Origin: Hyphomicrobiaceae bacterium | Lineage (GTDB): Bacteria > Pseudomonadota > Alphaproteobacteria > Rhizobiales > Hyphomicrobiaceae | Length of the DNA stretch: 62,953 nt | Assembly: GCA_025359185.1 (NCBI GenBank) | Contig: JANYHF010000112.1 | Coordinates: forward strand, 1 to 62,953 | Direction of reading: 5' to 3' | Shown: positions 25,039-34,347 of the stretch, piece after piece | How positions within the stretch are numbered: position 1 is the stretch's first letter | How the letters are laid out: each line of letters opens with the position of its first letter | Notes under the pieces: generated by a model | The model's database searches: none | Told to the model about the DNA's origin: nothing | Seen by the model: only the letters and a program-made list of their open reading frames with translations | Translations under genes and position numbers: made by a program

Positions 25039-26799
25039 GTGACCCCAATGACGAATTTTCTAGACACTATTCGTAGGGACGCCAGTTTGGCTGAAGGTTT
25101 GGCTAGGCGGTTGACCCAAAGCGGCATACTCGATGCCGCCGGTCTGCAACGGGCCGAACGCGCGCAACAGCGCAGCGGCGAACGCTTTGACCGGGTGCTG
25201 ACCCGGCTGGGGCTTGCTTCCGAGCGCGCCGTTGCCGATGCCATGAGCCTAACGCTTGCCCTGCCACTGATGAGCCAGGCCGATGTTCCACTGACCCGGG
25301 CGTTCGATACCCAGTTGCCTCTGGCCTACCTCAAAGAGCACCGTATTCTGCCTTTGAACGAGGCCGCCCACGGCGTGGCCCTTGCCATGGCCGATCCTCT
25401 CGACGAAGAGACCGCCAGCGCCGTTGCCTTTCTGCTCGAGCGCCCCGTTATCCGCCATGTTGCAACGGCCGGCGATATCGATACGGCTATTGAACAACTG
25501 TATACGGAGGGCCAGCCAGCTGACCGGGGTGATCTCGCCAACGCCTACAGCGATGACGCCAGCGAAGAAGACGTGGACAGGCTGAAAGATATCGCCAGCG
25601 AGGCGCCGATCATTCGCCTCGTGCAGCAGTTGATTGCCCGGGCGGTGGAGACGGAAGCCTCCGACGTGCATCTTGAGCCAGGCGAGGACGGTGTACGCGT
25701 CCGCTACCGCATTGACGGTGTGCTGCATACTGTCGAAACGCTACCGCCCGGCGTTAGGGCCGCCGTCACCTCCCGCGTGAAGATCATGGCACGTCTCAAC
25801 ATCGCGGAACGGCGGCTGCCGCAGGATGGGCGCATCCGCCTCGCCGTGCGCGGCAAGGACATTGATCTGCGTGTCTCGACCATGCCGACGCTTTACGGCG
25901 AGGGCGTTGTGTTGCGCATCCTCGACCGCAGCACCAATCGGCTGGACCTCGAAGATCTCGGTTTCCATGGCCCCGTCCTGGACGCCTTCCGCAGGGTGCT
26001 CGCTCAGCCAAACGGGATCGTGCTGGTGACAGGACCGACCGGCAGTGGCAAGACCACAACGCTCTACTCAGCGCTCGCGGGCCTCAACAGCGCCGAATTG
26101 AAACTGTTCACCGTCGAAGACCCCATCGAGTATCACCTCGCTGGCATCAATCAGATTCAGGTGCAGCCCAAAATCGGCCTGACCTTTGCGGCGGCCCTGC
26201 GTTCCATCCTTCGCCAGGACCCCGATATCATCATGATCGGGGAAATCCGCGATCTGGAGACGGCGCAGATTGCCATCCAAGCTTCTTTGACGGGCCATCT
26301 GGTGTTTTCGACGGTCCATACTAACAGCGCCGCCGCGACGGTGGTCCGGCTGCTCGATATGGGCATCGAAAGCTATCTTCTGGCCTCCAGCGTCACGGCG
26401 GTTGTCTCGCAACGCCTGGTGCGCCAGCTGTGCCGCGATTGCGCCAAGTCACGCGCGGTGCCCAAAGACATGCTGCGCAAACTTGTTGGCGACGCCTTTG
26501 CGATCAGCGATGTGGCGGCCATCGATACGCATATTGCAGCGCATACCTATGAACTGAAATCGGCCGCCGGCTGCCCATCATGCCGCCACACCGGCTACGC
26601 TGGCCGCACCGCCGTGCTCGAACTCCTGGAAATGACCGATGGTGTCAAGGAACACATTGTTGAAGGGGCCTCGGAGCAGCGCATCGAAAAGGCAGGCCAC
26701 GCAGCAGGCATGGTCAGTATGTATCGCGATGGCCTGCAAAAGGTGCTGACGGGTGAGACCACCCTGGAGGAAGTCCTGCAAGTCACCCGGATCCGCTGA
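25039..26799 (+). CDS. gspE: Type II secretion ATPase GspE
   Basis: The 586-residue hexameric ATPase powers pseudopilus assembly. An N-terminal GspL-binding region leads to the AAA core with Walker A GPTGSGKTT at 332-340 and Walker B region IIMIGEIRD. His-box sequence (TGHLVFSTVHTN) follows. The zinc-binding module has Cys pairs C465/C468 and C512/C515. A GTG at 25039 and an ATG at 25048 are both possible starts; neither has a strong ribosome site. The stop overlaps the gspF ATG by 1 bp, opening a gspE-F-H-I-J operon. Confidence 0.95.
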   Translation: MTPMTNFLDTIRRDASLAEGLARRLTQSGILDAAGLQRAERAQQRSGERFDRVLTRLGLASERAVADAMSLTLALPLMSQADVPLTRAFDTQLPLAYLKEHRILPLNEAAHGVALAMADPLDEETASAVAFLLERPVIRHVATAGDIDTAIEQLYTEGQPADRGDLANAYSDDASEEDVDRLKDIASEAPIIRLVQQLIARAVETEASDVHLEPGEDGVRVRYRIDGVLHTVETLPPGVRAAVTSRVKIMARLNIAERRLPQDGRIRLAVRGKDIDLRVSTMPTLYGEGVVLRILDRSTNRLDLEDLGFHGPVLDAFRRVLAQPNGIVLVTGPTGSGKTTTLYSALAGLNSAELKLFTVEDPIEYHLAGINQIQVQPKIGLTFAAALRSILRQDPDIIMIGEIRDLETAQIAIQASLTGHLVFSTVHTNSAAATVVRLLDMGIESYLLASSVTAVVSQRLVRQLCRDCAKSRAVPKDMLRKLVGDAFAISDVAAIDTHIAAHTYELKSAAGCPSCRHTGYAGRTAVLELLEMTDGVKEHIVEGASEQRIEKAGHAAGMVSMYRDGLQKVLTGETTLEEVLQVTRIR

Positions 26800-28022
26800 T
26801 GCCACGCTTTTCTTACAGTGCCTATGACGGCTCGGGGCGCCTGCGGCTCGGCGAGGTTGAAGCGCCTGCGTTGGCCGCCGTCCTCGACAGGCTACGCGGT
26901 GAAGGGCTGTTTCCGTTTGAGACCGGCGAAGTCACAGGGGTAGCAACAACGCCCTGGTGGCGCCGTGAGCTGACCTTTGCCAAGCCGATTGGCCGCAACG
27001 GCCTACAACAGGTCACACGCGAGCTTGCCACGCTTCTGTCGGCCGAACTGCCGCTGGACGAAGCCTTAAGACTTGTGGTGATGCAATCGCCGTCCGGGCG
27101 GATGCGCACTGTCATGAGTAAGGTGCTCGCCCGGGTGCTCGATGGCGATTCACTCTCGGCAGCGATGCAAACGCAAGGCACCGAATTTCCGGACTACTAT
27201 GTCGGCATTCTGGCCGCCGGTGAGGCCTCCGGCACATTGCCCGCCGTCTTCGAGGATATGGCCAGGTATCTGGACAAGGCCGCCGAAATACGCGCGCGCA
27301 TCACTTCGGCGCTGATCTATCCGATGGTGCTGGTGGCCGCGGCCATTGCAGCCATCGCCCTGGTGCTGATGGTTCTGGTCCCCGCATTGATACCCGTCTT
27401 TGCCGACGCCGGGACTGAACCACCTTTGACATTGCAACTGATGCTCGCCCTGCACGATATCATTCTGGTCTATTGGCCTGCTATCCTTGGTGGCATTGCG
27501 GTCATGCTGGCCGTTAGCCGTCTGGCCCTCTCCGATCAGACAGTGAAAGTCGCGCGGGACCGGCTGCTGCTCCGTATTCCGCTCATCGGATCAATGATCA
27601 CCGGCACGGAATTGGCAAGGTTTGCCCGTGTGCTGGCAACCTTACAGCGCAACGGCGTGCCGCTCTTGAGCGCGCTCGCCATTGGCCAAAGCCTGACGCG
27701 CAATGCCAGCCTACGTAAGGCACTTGCCGGAGTGGCCGCCAAGGTGAAGGAGGGTGGCGGGCTGTCACGCCCCCTGGCCGAGGCTGGCGTCATCCCGCCG
27801 CTCTTTGTGCGTCTGGTAAGCGTGGGCGAAGAGACAGGGCAACTCGACCGTATGCTGACCCATATTGCTGGCATTTACGAGGTTCAGATCCAGCGCCGGA
27901 TTGATACGCTCATGGCTCTCCTCACACCGGCGCTGACGCTGATCATCGGGCTGGGCGTTGGCGGACTGATTCTGTCCGTCATGAACGCCATCTTGAGTGT
28001 CAACGACATGGCCTTCAAATGA
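26799..28022 (+). CDS. gspF: Type II secretion inner-membrane protein GspF
   Basis: The 407-residue polytopic platform protein has two repeated GspF domains. The first contains LATLLSAELPLDEALRLVV, the second ELARFARVLATLQRNGVPLL. Three membrane helices are visible, near residues 168-196, 226-246 and 375-400. It overlaps gspE by one base and gspH by 4 bp, so translation is coupled. Confidence 0.93.
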   Translation: MPRFSYSAYDGSGRLRLGEVEAPALAAVLDRLRGEGLFPFETGEVTGVATTPWWRRELTFAKPIGRNGLQQVTRELATLLSAELPLDEALRLVVMQSPSGRMRTVMSKVLARVLDGDSLSAAMQTQGTEFPDYYVGILAAGEASGTLPAVFEDMARYLDKAAEIRARITSALIYPMVLVAAAIAAIALVLMVLVPALIPVFADAGTEPPLTLQLMLALHDIILVYWPAILGGIAVMLAVSRLALSDQTVKVARDRLLLRIPLIGSMITGTELARFARVLATLQRNGVPLLSALAIGQSLTRNASLRKALAGVAAKVKEGGGLSRPLAEAGVIPPLFVRLVSVGEETGQLDRMLTHIAGIYEVQIQRRIDTLMALLTPALTLIIGLGVGGLILSVMNAILSVNDMAFK

Positions 28023-28477
28023 CGGCCCCGGCACACCGTCATCATCGGACGCAAGCGGGCTTCACCTTGCTGGAAATGCTGGTGGCGCTTGGGATTGCCG
28101 CACTTGTTGTGTCTCTTGCGACAGCGCGGCTGCAAGGCGGGGCCGGTTCATCCCTTTCTCTGGAAGCCATGGCGCGCGTGATGGCACAGCAAATGCACGC
28201 CCTGCGCTCGACGGCGATCCGGCAGCACAGCGCGCAAATCTACCAGGTCGATTTTGCGGCCCACGAAGCCACCGCATCAACCGGGTTGCGCCAAGTCATA
28301 CCGGCAAGCATTGGCCTGTCGGGCGCTGGCTCTGGCGGGGGCGCGAGAGTGCGCATTGTCTTCTTTCCAGATGGGTCGTCATCGGGAGGAGCGTTCGCCG
28401 TGCAAAGGAACGGCAGCAAAGCGACAGTGACTGTTGACTGGTTGACAGGCCAACCCTCGCTGCACGTGGCGAGGTAG
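28019..28477 (+). CDS. gspH: Type II secretion minor pseudopilin GspH
   Basis: The 152-residue pseudopilin has a short basic leader cut before FTLLEMLVALG, with Glu5 present, and a hydrophobic N-terminal helix. The C-terminal domain is small and glycine-rich, and ends with the GspH-like VTVDWLTG segment. It overlaps gspF by 4 bp and is followed by gspI after 4 bp. Confidence 0.82.
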   Translation: MTAPAHRHHRTQAGFTLLEMLVALGIAALVVSLATARLQGGAGSSLSLEAMARVMAQQMHALRSTAIRQHSAQIYQVDFAAHEATASTGLRQVIPASIGLSGAGSGGGARVRIVFFPDGSSSGGAFAVQRNGSKATVTVDWLTGQPSLHVAR

Positions 28478-28481
28478 TCTG

Positions 28482-28865
28482 ATGACCAAGGATGGGCAAT
28501 CGGGGTTCACACTGCTGGAAACCCTGGTAGCGATGGCGATCCTCAGCATCGCCCTGGTCACGCTGTTTCGCGCGGCTGCCGGCGGAATGCAGGGGTTGGA
28601 CCGGACGGACCGCAGTGCCACGGCCGCCGCCATCGCCATCTCCCGGCTCGAAGCCGCAGGTCAGGACGGTGCCACTTCGGGCAAGGTGGTGGGCGGATAT
28701 TCATGGCGTGTACAGACGGAACCGTATGGGGAGCCAGGAGGATTGTCTAGCGCGGCCGGACCTGCGGCACATTGGGTGACTGTGTCGGTGGGCTGGCGCG
28801 GGAGCCCCGGCGACCAACCCCAAACCCTGGTTCTGCGGTCTCTGGCGATGGATCAGATGCCATGA
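28482..28865 (+). CDS. gspI: Type II secretion minor pseudopilin GspI
   Basis: The 127-residue pseudopilin has leader MTKDGQSG cut before FTLLETLVAMA. The downstream AAAIAISRLEAAGQ is typical of GspI. The minor pseudopilins H, I, J and K form the pseudopilus tip. The stop overlaps the gspJ start (ATGA). Confidence 0.82.
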   Translation: MTKDGQSGFTLLETLVAMAILSIALVTLFRAAAGGMQGLDRTDRSATAAAIAISRLEAAGQDGATSGKVVGGYSWRVQTEPYGEPGGLSSAAGPAAHWVTVSVGWRGSPGDQPQTLVLRSLAMDQMP

Positions 28866-29497
28866 CACGACAGCAGCCAAGAAGGCCCAGGACGACTAAA
28901 GATGCAGGTTTCACGATCCTCGAAATGCTGGTGTCGCTGGCGCTGATGGCGTCGGTGGCCACGTTCCTGGCTGGCGGCGTGCGGTTCGGGCATCGCGTCT
29001 GGGATCTGACAGGGCAGATCGATCAACTGGCCTCGATCGGTGCCGTGCGGGAGGCGCTGCATCAGCGGATCAGCAGCGCGCTCCCGGTGCTGGAACTGGA
29101 AGCCGATGGCAGTCTGCCGCTGGCGTTCAAGGGCGGGCCGGCCGAACTGACGTTCGTTGCCGCTCTGCCGGACCGTCAGCAACCTGCCGGGCTGTATAAG
29201 CTACGATTGGCGATGGCGGTCAACGATCTCTCGCTCGACGTCTCCAACTTTCAACAACGCTTTGCTGGCGGCGCTTTGCCCGGCACCCAGTCACGGTCCC
29301 AACTGTTGGTTAAAGTTTCCCGTCTCAAGCTGCGTTATTACGGAGCCGCCGAACCAGGTGACGTGAAATCATGGCAGATGGACTGGCATCGCGCGGATGC
29401 ATTGCCTGATCTGGCCGGCGTGACGATTGAGTTCCCAGACGCTGATTTGCGGCAATGGCCCGAACTGATCATCCGTTTCCAGTCCAGAACGCCATGA
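28862..29497 (+). CDS. gspJ: Type II secretion minor pseudopilin GspJ
   Basis: The 211-residue pseudopilin is cleaved before FTILEMLVSLAL and has a long beta-rich C-terminal domain with LKLRYYGAAEPGD and VTIEFPD, as expected for GspJ. The ATG at 28862 overlaps the gspI stop; a longer frame into gspI is not credible. It is the last gene of the plus-strand unit and converges on gspG with 16 bp between. Confidence 0.82.
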   Translation: MTRQQPRRPRTTKDAGFTILEMLVSLALMASVATFLAGGVRFGHRVWDLTGQIDQLASIGAVREALHQRISSALPVLELEADGSLPLAFKGGPAELTFVAALPDRQQPAGLYKLRLAMAVNDLSLDVSNFQQRFAGGALPGTQSRSQLLVKVSRLKLRYYGAAEPGDVKSWQMDWHRADALPDLAGVTIEFPDADLRQWPELIIRFQSRTP

Positions 29498-29513
29498 CAG
29501 CACTGGTACCGTT

Positions 29514-30008
29514 TCACCAGCTGACAACATCCCGGTTCTCGCCATCGCCGCCAGCCGCATTGTCCCGGCCAAGTGACACGACGTCAAACGCTCCGTGTTC
29601 ACCCGGAAACCGGTAGACGTAGGGCTGCCCCCACGGATCGTTGATAGCTTCAGCTTTCTTGAGATAGGGACCGCGCCAGCGCGCCGTACCGCTGGGCGCA
29701 TTGACTAGCGCCCTGAGACCGTCTTGCGGGCCGGGATAGCGGCCAACATCGAGATAATAGAGTTCGAGGGCTTCGGCGATATGCCCGATCTGGACCTTGG
29801 CCGTTTCAGACCGCGCCGTACCCACATATTTCAAGACTTGCGGACCGACGAGGGCGCCAACGAGTGCGATAATGCTCAATACGACAAGCATCTCAACCAG
29901 TGTGAAACCAGAATCGCTGCGCAACGGCTGTCCGTGAGAGGGTCTTTGATGGTTTCCAGCGGTACAAGCGGCACTCTGCACGATTCCCTCCAATACGTTC
30001 TCTATCAT
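29514..30008 (-). CDS. gspG: Type II secretion major pseudopilin GspG
   Basis: The 164-residue major pseudopilin has a long leader cut before FTLVEMLVVLS. The hallmark GspG C-terminal sequence is present (LELYYLDVGRYPGPQDGLRAL, then DPWGQPYVYRFPG). The usual calcium-site residues near the C terminus appear kept (SLGRDN). ATG 30008 has GGAGG 5 bases upstream and is preferred over a start 36 bp upstream. It is separated from the gspE-J unit and paired with the prepilin peptidase. Confidence 0.92.
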   Translation of the reverse strand: MIENVLEGIVQSAACTAGNHQRPSHGQPLRSDSGFTLVEMLVVLSIIALVGALVGPQVLKYVGTARSETAKVQIGHIAEALELYYLDVGRYPGPQDGLRALVNAPSGTARWRGPYLKKAEAINDPWGQPYVYRFPGEHGAFDVVSLGRDNAAGGDGENRDVVSW

Positions 30009-30040
30009 TGCCTCCGCCCGCAGGCGGAATCGCAGATCAC

Positions 30041-30631
30041 TCACGACACAGTACTTAACGGCCCGTAAAGCCAGACGAGCCAGATCCCCAGCGATAGCGC
30101 CGGTCCAAACGGAACGGGGGTTGACGCATCAATTCCGCCTCGCCGTTTCCAACTGAACAGAACCTGCGCAGATGCCAGCAGGCAGGCCCAAAGCAGTACC
30201 GTCGGCAGAGCCTCAACACCGAGCCAGGCTCCGCCAGCCGCCAGCAGTTTGGCATCGCCCAGCCCCAACCCCTCGCAACCACGATACCGCTGGTAAACCG
30301 CAGCCGTGAACCGGAGGATCGCATAGCCCGCGATCGCGGCAACCACATGCCACCGGCAGTCGTCGATGCAAATCCACCAGGTCGCGATCAGTCCGCACAC
30401 TAGCAGCGGCAAGGTCAGGCAATCCGGCAGCCGGAACGTCCGGACATCGATAATGCTCAATGCAATCAACCCGGCCGCCAGCACGGCTGACGCCACAACA
30501 ACAGCCGTGTCCGCAACGCCGGCGCTGGCTGCCCAGAAGGGCGCACCGACCAGGGCGAACAGTCCGATCAGGACGGCCGCTACCAAAGCCGCCTGATCGA
30601 AGGCTGGTGTCCGTAGTGAGTCCGCCATCAT
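30041..30631 (-). CDS. gspO: Prepilin peptidase (A24 family), short form without methyltransferase domain
   Basis: The 196-residue membrane aspartic peptidase cleaves pseudopilin leaders. Catalytic regions are visible: SIIDVRTFRLPD and the GxGD loop EGLGLGDAKLLA. About six membrane helices are expected. The N-terminal methyltransferase domain and its zinc cysteines of typical GspO/PilD are missing, so it resembles the short TadV/CpaA-like form. It lies 32 bp upstream of gspG, whose product is the obvious substrate. Confidence 0.88.
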   Translation of the reverse strand: MMADSLRTPAFDQAALVAAVLIGLFALVGAPFWAASAGVADTAVVVASAVLAAGLIALSIIDVRTFRLPDCLTLPLLVCGLIATWWICIDDCRWHVVAAIAGYAILRFTAAVYQRYRGCEGLGLGDAKLLAAGGAWLGVEALPTVLLWACLLASAQVLFSWKRRGGIDASTPVPFGPALSLGIWLVWLYGPLSTVS

Positions 30632-31388
30632 GGCATTGCCTTTCCGTGTTGTGCTGCCAGCTAGCGCAGGGTCCTCAAAAGTTGAAGTCACTGGCCGAGA
30701 GTGTAAAGTTTATGACACTGCTCACCGCAGGACTGCTCCATCGCGTGGGACTTACCTCGGCTGACTGTACTGTTGCCGATAAGGACGCCTGTCCACAACC
30801 TACCATTGAATGGTCATTTGCAGGGCCTGAGGTCCAACCGCTTCAGACTTTGGTTGAACGGCTTGTTAGGATTTACCCGCCTGCAGACGCGCGGCAGCGC
30901 GCCGTTTTACCCGGCAATTCAAGTCTCTGCTGGCTAGGCGATCGAGCTGACGACTACTGCAGCGTGGCAAGGGGTGGCGGGCCGTCGCCCGTCATCGGCA
31001 TTCGCCGTTGTCAGACGGGTGAGCGCCGCTGGCCCCTACGCCGGTAGGTGACGTCCACCCAATTGCCCTGTCTGTCCTGGCCGCCCTGCGCTCAGTGCGA
31101 GTGACAACATCGCACCCTAGCGGCATGATCCGAGGGCGAAATGCCCGATTGATCCATTTCGCAGTTCGCAATTGTGTCAGCCCGTGCCACTTTGAGGCAG
31201 ATGCCGAAGCAGAGCGGTTGTGACAGCACGGTTGGTGGACTTGCAGCCATGAACGACGGATTGCGAACAGCTGCAATGGCGCGGGCAGGGCTACGGCACG
31301 ATCGATGCAAATCGGCAACGTTGTTGAAAGGTCGTGTATCCGTTGCCGCGTCGAGCGCCTGTGGCACCGGGGCGGGCCGAGAGGTTTC
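30632..31388. other. Long spacer between the prepilin peptidase and a sensor kinase
   Basis: About 750 bp hold no gene that I can support. A 111-codon plus frame from ATG 30712 exists, but its third-position GC is low and it shows no motif. The promoters for the minus-strand peptidase gene and the plus-strand kinase must lie here. Confidence 0.4.
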
Positions 31389-32843
31389 ATGATCGCTGCG
31401 CGCAGATTATCGGCACCATTTCAGTTCTGGGATTTAATTTCCGGGGCCTGGCTCCAGCTCAGCCTGGTCAACCAATTCACGCTGGCGGCTTGTCCTGTCG
31501 TGTTCATCGCCATGCTGGCTATCGGGTCGTGGGTCAGCGACAGCATCGAAAACGCCGTCGCCACGAATTCGGCCGTTGAGACGGTGCTCTATGTGGATTC
31601 TCTGGTGACGCCGCTGGTCCAGGATCTGGAGTCCGGTATGACCATTAGCGACGCACACAGGCAGACGCTGGATCAAGTCTTTTCAACGGCAGCAGCCAAC
31701 AAGGTCATCATCAGGGCCAAAGTCTGGCGGCCCAAAAACACGGTTGCGTACAGCAATTTAAAGGAGATTATCGGGGTCAATTTCCCGTTGTCGTCAAATC
31801 TTGAAGCCGCCTGGGGAGGGGCGGTGTTTGTTGAGTTCAACAATCTCATCAATGAAGAGAACAGGACAGAAAAGCTGTTAGGCGTGCCGCTGCTGGAAAT
31901 CTATGCTCCCGTGCGCAGCCTGACCACACATAAAATCATCGCAGTTGCGGAGATCTATCAGCGTGCGGACGGTCTCGCCGCCGACCTCGCCAAGGCAAAA
32001 ATCATCGTCTGGTCGATTGTTGCTGGTACGATGCTGACCATGTTGAGCCTGCTGACGTTGATCGTGCAGCGTGGCAGCCATACGATTGATAACCAGAAAA
32101 CGGTTCTCGAATCCCAGATCGATCAATTGTCTAAAACGCTGGAACAGAACGAGGCGCTGCGCTCGCACCTGGTGCTTGCCTACAATCGCACGGCTGAGAT
32201 CAATGAACGCTTCCTGCGCAAGCTCGGCGCCGATCTGCATGACGGAACCGCGCAACTCTTGGGGCTTGCCCTGCTGCGGCTGGATTCTCTCAAACCTGCG
32301 TTTCCGATGAAAGAGAGCGACGTCACCGCCAAGCAGGGCAATTTCACGATGGTGAAACGGGCGCTGTCGGACGCCTTGCAAGAGGTCCGGCAGATCAGCG
32401 CGGGGCTCGTGCTGCCAGAACTGAACAAGATGACATTGTCAGAAGCGTTGCACCTGGCTATCCGCCTGCATGAGCAACGCACTGGCACAACGGTTGCATT
32501 CAAACTCAACAGAGCACTTGACCATTGCACCGATGACATGAAAGCGTGCATTTACAGGTTCGTGCAAGAGGGCTTGAACAATGCCTACCGGCACGCTGGC
32601 GGCAACGGTCAGTCGTTGCGTGCAGAAATTGTAGACGGATTGCTCGAAGTTGAAGTTGCGGACAAAGGGCCTGGTTTTGCTGTTCAACCGCAAATTGGCT
32701 CGAATACCGGACTAGGCCTGGTTGGTCTCAGAGACCGGGTCAGTTCGCTAGGCGGTACCTTGGAGCTTAGGGTGCTTCCCGATGGGGGGAGCGCCTTGCT
32801 GGCTCGGTTCTCGAACTTTCTTCGAGTGGTTGGCGATGAGTGA
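31389..32843 (+). CDS. Membrane sensor histidine kinase, NarL/HisKA_3 type
   Basis: The 484-residue kinase has a membrane helix near residues 26-44, a roughly 165-residue extracytoplasmic sensor and a second helix near 215-235. A coiled coil and the HisKA_3 box with LGADLHDGTAQLLGLALL (phospho-acceptor His in HDGTAQ) follow. The HATPase ends with GLGLVGLRDRVSSLGG. ATG 31389 is preceded by GAGAGG. The stop overlaps the LuxR-type regulator start by 8 bp, making a standard cognate pair. The stimulus is unknown; the secretion/oxidase cluster next door is a possible target. Confidence 0.88.
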   Translation: MIAARRLSAPFQFWDLISGAWLQLSLVNQFTLAACPVVFIAMLAIGSWVSDSIENAVATNSAVETVLYVDSLVTPLVQDLESGMTISDAHRQTLDQVFSTAAANKVIIRAKVWRPKNTVAYSNLKEIIGVNFPLSSNLEAAWGGAVFVEFNNLINEENRTEKLLGVPLLEIYAPVRSLTTHKIIAVAEIYQRADGLAADLAKAKIIVWSIVAGTMLTMLSLLTLIVQRGSHTIDNQKTVLESQIDQLSKTLEQNEALRSHLVLAYNRTAEINERFLRKLGADLHDGTAQLLGLALLRLDSLKPAFPMKESDVTAKQGNFTMVKRALSDALQEVRQISAGLVLPELNKMTLSEALHLAIRLHEQRTGTTVAFKLNRALDHCTDDMKACIYRFVQEGLNNAYRHAGGNGQSLRAEIVDGLLEVEVADKGPGFAVQPQIGSNTGLGLVGLRDRVSSLGGTLELRVLPDGGSALLARFSNFLRVVGDE

Positions 32844-33495
32844 CAAAACCCGCATTGGCATTTTCGATGATCATCCGTTGTTCCGGCAGGGTGTTGTGCT
32901 GACGCTTCAGGCCGAGCCCGATTTCGACATCGTGGCGACTGGCGCATCCGCCCAGCAAGCCTTGCAGGCCGCCGAACGGGAGCTTCCCGATCTGATGCTC
33001 CTGGACGTCAATATGCCCGGCGACGGCATCAAGGCAGCGCGCGATATTTCGTATTCCTGCCCCACGGTGAAAATTGTCATGCTGACGGTTTCGGAAGACG
33101 AACCGCATCTGTCGGCTGCGCTGGCTGCTGGCGCTCGCGGCTATGCGTTGAAGGGCATCGGTGGCGACTCCCTGGTGCAGATCCTGAGATCTGTTGCGGC
33201 TGGCGAATCTTATGTCTCACCGGCCCTGGCAGCGCGCGTCCTCAAAAGCATGCAAGCCACCACGTCAGCCCCCGTCAGCGCACAAGATCAATTGTGCCGG
33301 CTGACCGCGCGCGAGCAACAGATACTGGCGGGTCTCTCCAGTGGCATGACCAATAAGGAAATCGCCCGTCTGCTGACGCTAAGTGAAAAGACGATCAAGC
33401 ACTATGTGACCAATATCTTGCAAAAGTTGCAGGTGCGTAACCGGGTCGAGGCGGCACTGTCGTACCGGCTTGCCAAACCAGCTGGCACCCCCTAG
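32836..33495 (+). CDS. Response regulator, NarL/LuxR family
   Basis: The 219-residue protein has a receiver domain (IGIFDDHPLFRQG, phospho-acceptor Asp in LMLLDVNMPG, Lys in GYALKGI) and a LuxR HTH with LTAREQQILAGLSSG and the recognition helix region LSEKTIKHYVTNIL. It is translated with overlap from the upstream kinase gene. It is a candidate to bind the repeated CTATGC sites in front of the oxidase and gspL/gspE, but this is inference. Confidence 0.92.
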   Translation: MSDKTRIGIFDDHPLFRQGVVLTLQAEPDFDIVATGASAQQALQAAERELPDLMLLDVNMPGDGIKAARDISYSCPTVKIVMLTVSEDEPHLSAALAAGARGYALKGIGGDSLVQILRSVAAGESYVSPALAARVLKSMQATTSAPVSAQDQLCRLTAREQQILAGLSSGMTNKEIARLLTLSEKTIKHYVTNILQKLQVRNRVEAALSYRLAKPAGTP

Positions 33496-33633
33496 CCGCA
33501 ACCTTGCAGCGCCGAGACTTTAGTCTGGCTCCTTTCGGCAGTTAACAACTCCTGCCAAATGGGCCTATTGTCAGAGTGATATCGTTGCAATTGTCTGCCG
33601 TGTCAGGTGCAGTAGCGTACGGAGTGCGAGCAC

Positions 33634-34149
33634 ATGCGGGTCATGGCGTCATTTCCCCTGAAGACTGCGGTAACAGCCCTGGCGTTTCTTCTGGTCGCCC
33701 CGGCGGTGGGACATTGCGGTTCGTCAACCAACAGTGGCGATCAAAACCAAGCCTATCAAAGGCGAATGTCCGGTGACGTGCGGCCGCTTGAAGTCGTGAT
33801 GAGTCAATCGCAATCCCTGGGCACGGTGTTGGACGCGCGCCTTATCGGGAACAGCTACCGCCTGAAGATCCTGTCGTCAACCGGACACGTCAGAACTGTT
33901 TTCGTCGACGCCACCACCGGTAGCAGATCCCAGTCAGGCAGCAGCGCAGGTGGTGGCCGTGGCGGCTCCGATGGCGGTAGCGGCGAGGGCGGCTCAGACA
34001 GTGGGGGTGATAAGAGTGGCTCAGGCGATGGCAGCAAAAGTGGTTCCGACAGGGGCAGCGGTCAAGGTGGCGGTGAAGGTGGTTCCGGCAAAGGTGGCGG
34101 TGAAGGTGGTCTCGGCAGCGGTGGCGGCAAAGGTGGCGGAAACGATTGA
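33634..34149 (+). CDS. Secreted PepSY-like protein with glycine-rich tail
   Basis: The 171-residue protein has a signal peptide (TAVTALAFLLVAPAVG). A PepSY-like core, GTVLDARLIGNSYRLKILS, ends in VFVDATTG near residue 106. The last 65 residues are low-complexity Gly/Ser with charged residues (GGEGGSGKGGG-type repeats). PepSY proteins beside kinases often act as periplasmic partners or inhibitors. It lies between the NarL pair and a second kinase on the same strand, so it may feed either. A GGAG ribosome site precedes the ATG. The repetitive tail may be prone to length variation. Confidence 0.65.
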   Translation: MRVMASFPLKTAVTALAFLLVAPAVGHCGSSTNSGDQNQAYQRRMSGDVRPLEVVMSQSQSLGTVLDARLIGNSYRLKILSSTGHVRTVFVDATTGSRSQSGSSAGGGRGGSDGGSGEGGSDSGGDKSGSGDGSKSGSDRGSGQGGGEGGSGKGGGEGGLGSGGGKGGGND

Positions 34150-34347
34150 TCCCTCACACGCCTAGCGGCAATCCGAACACGTTGGCAGCAAGAGTCATGT
34201 TCCAGGAGGATCGCGTCAAGTCGAATATCACATGATTGAAAGTCACGTTCACATGGCACCGAACACTGCGGCGTGGCCGGATTAAGGGGTTTTTTGCCGG
34301 GCCCCGGTTTTTATCACCAAGCTGCTACCGATACTGGGGTCTACGGA

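Noticed and set aside
30712-31047. 111-codon plus frame after the prepilin peptidase
   Set aside because: No motif, low third-position GC and no ribosome-binding site.
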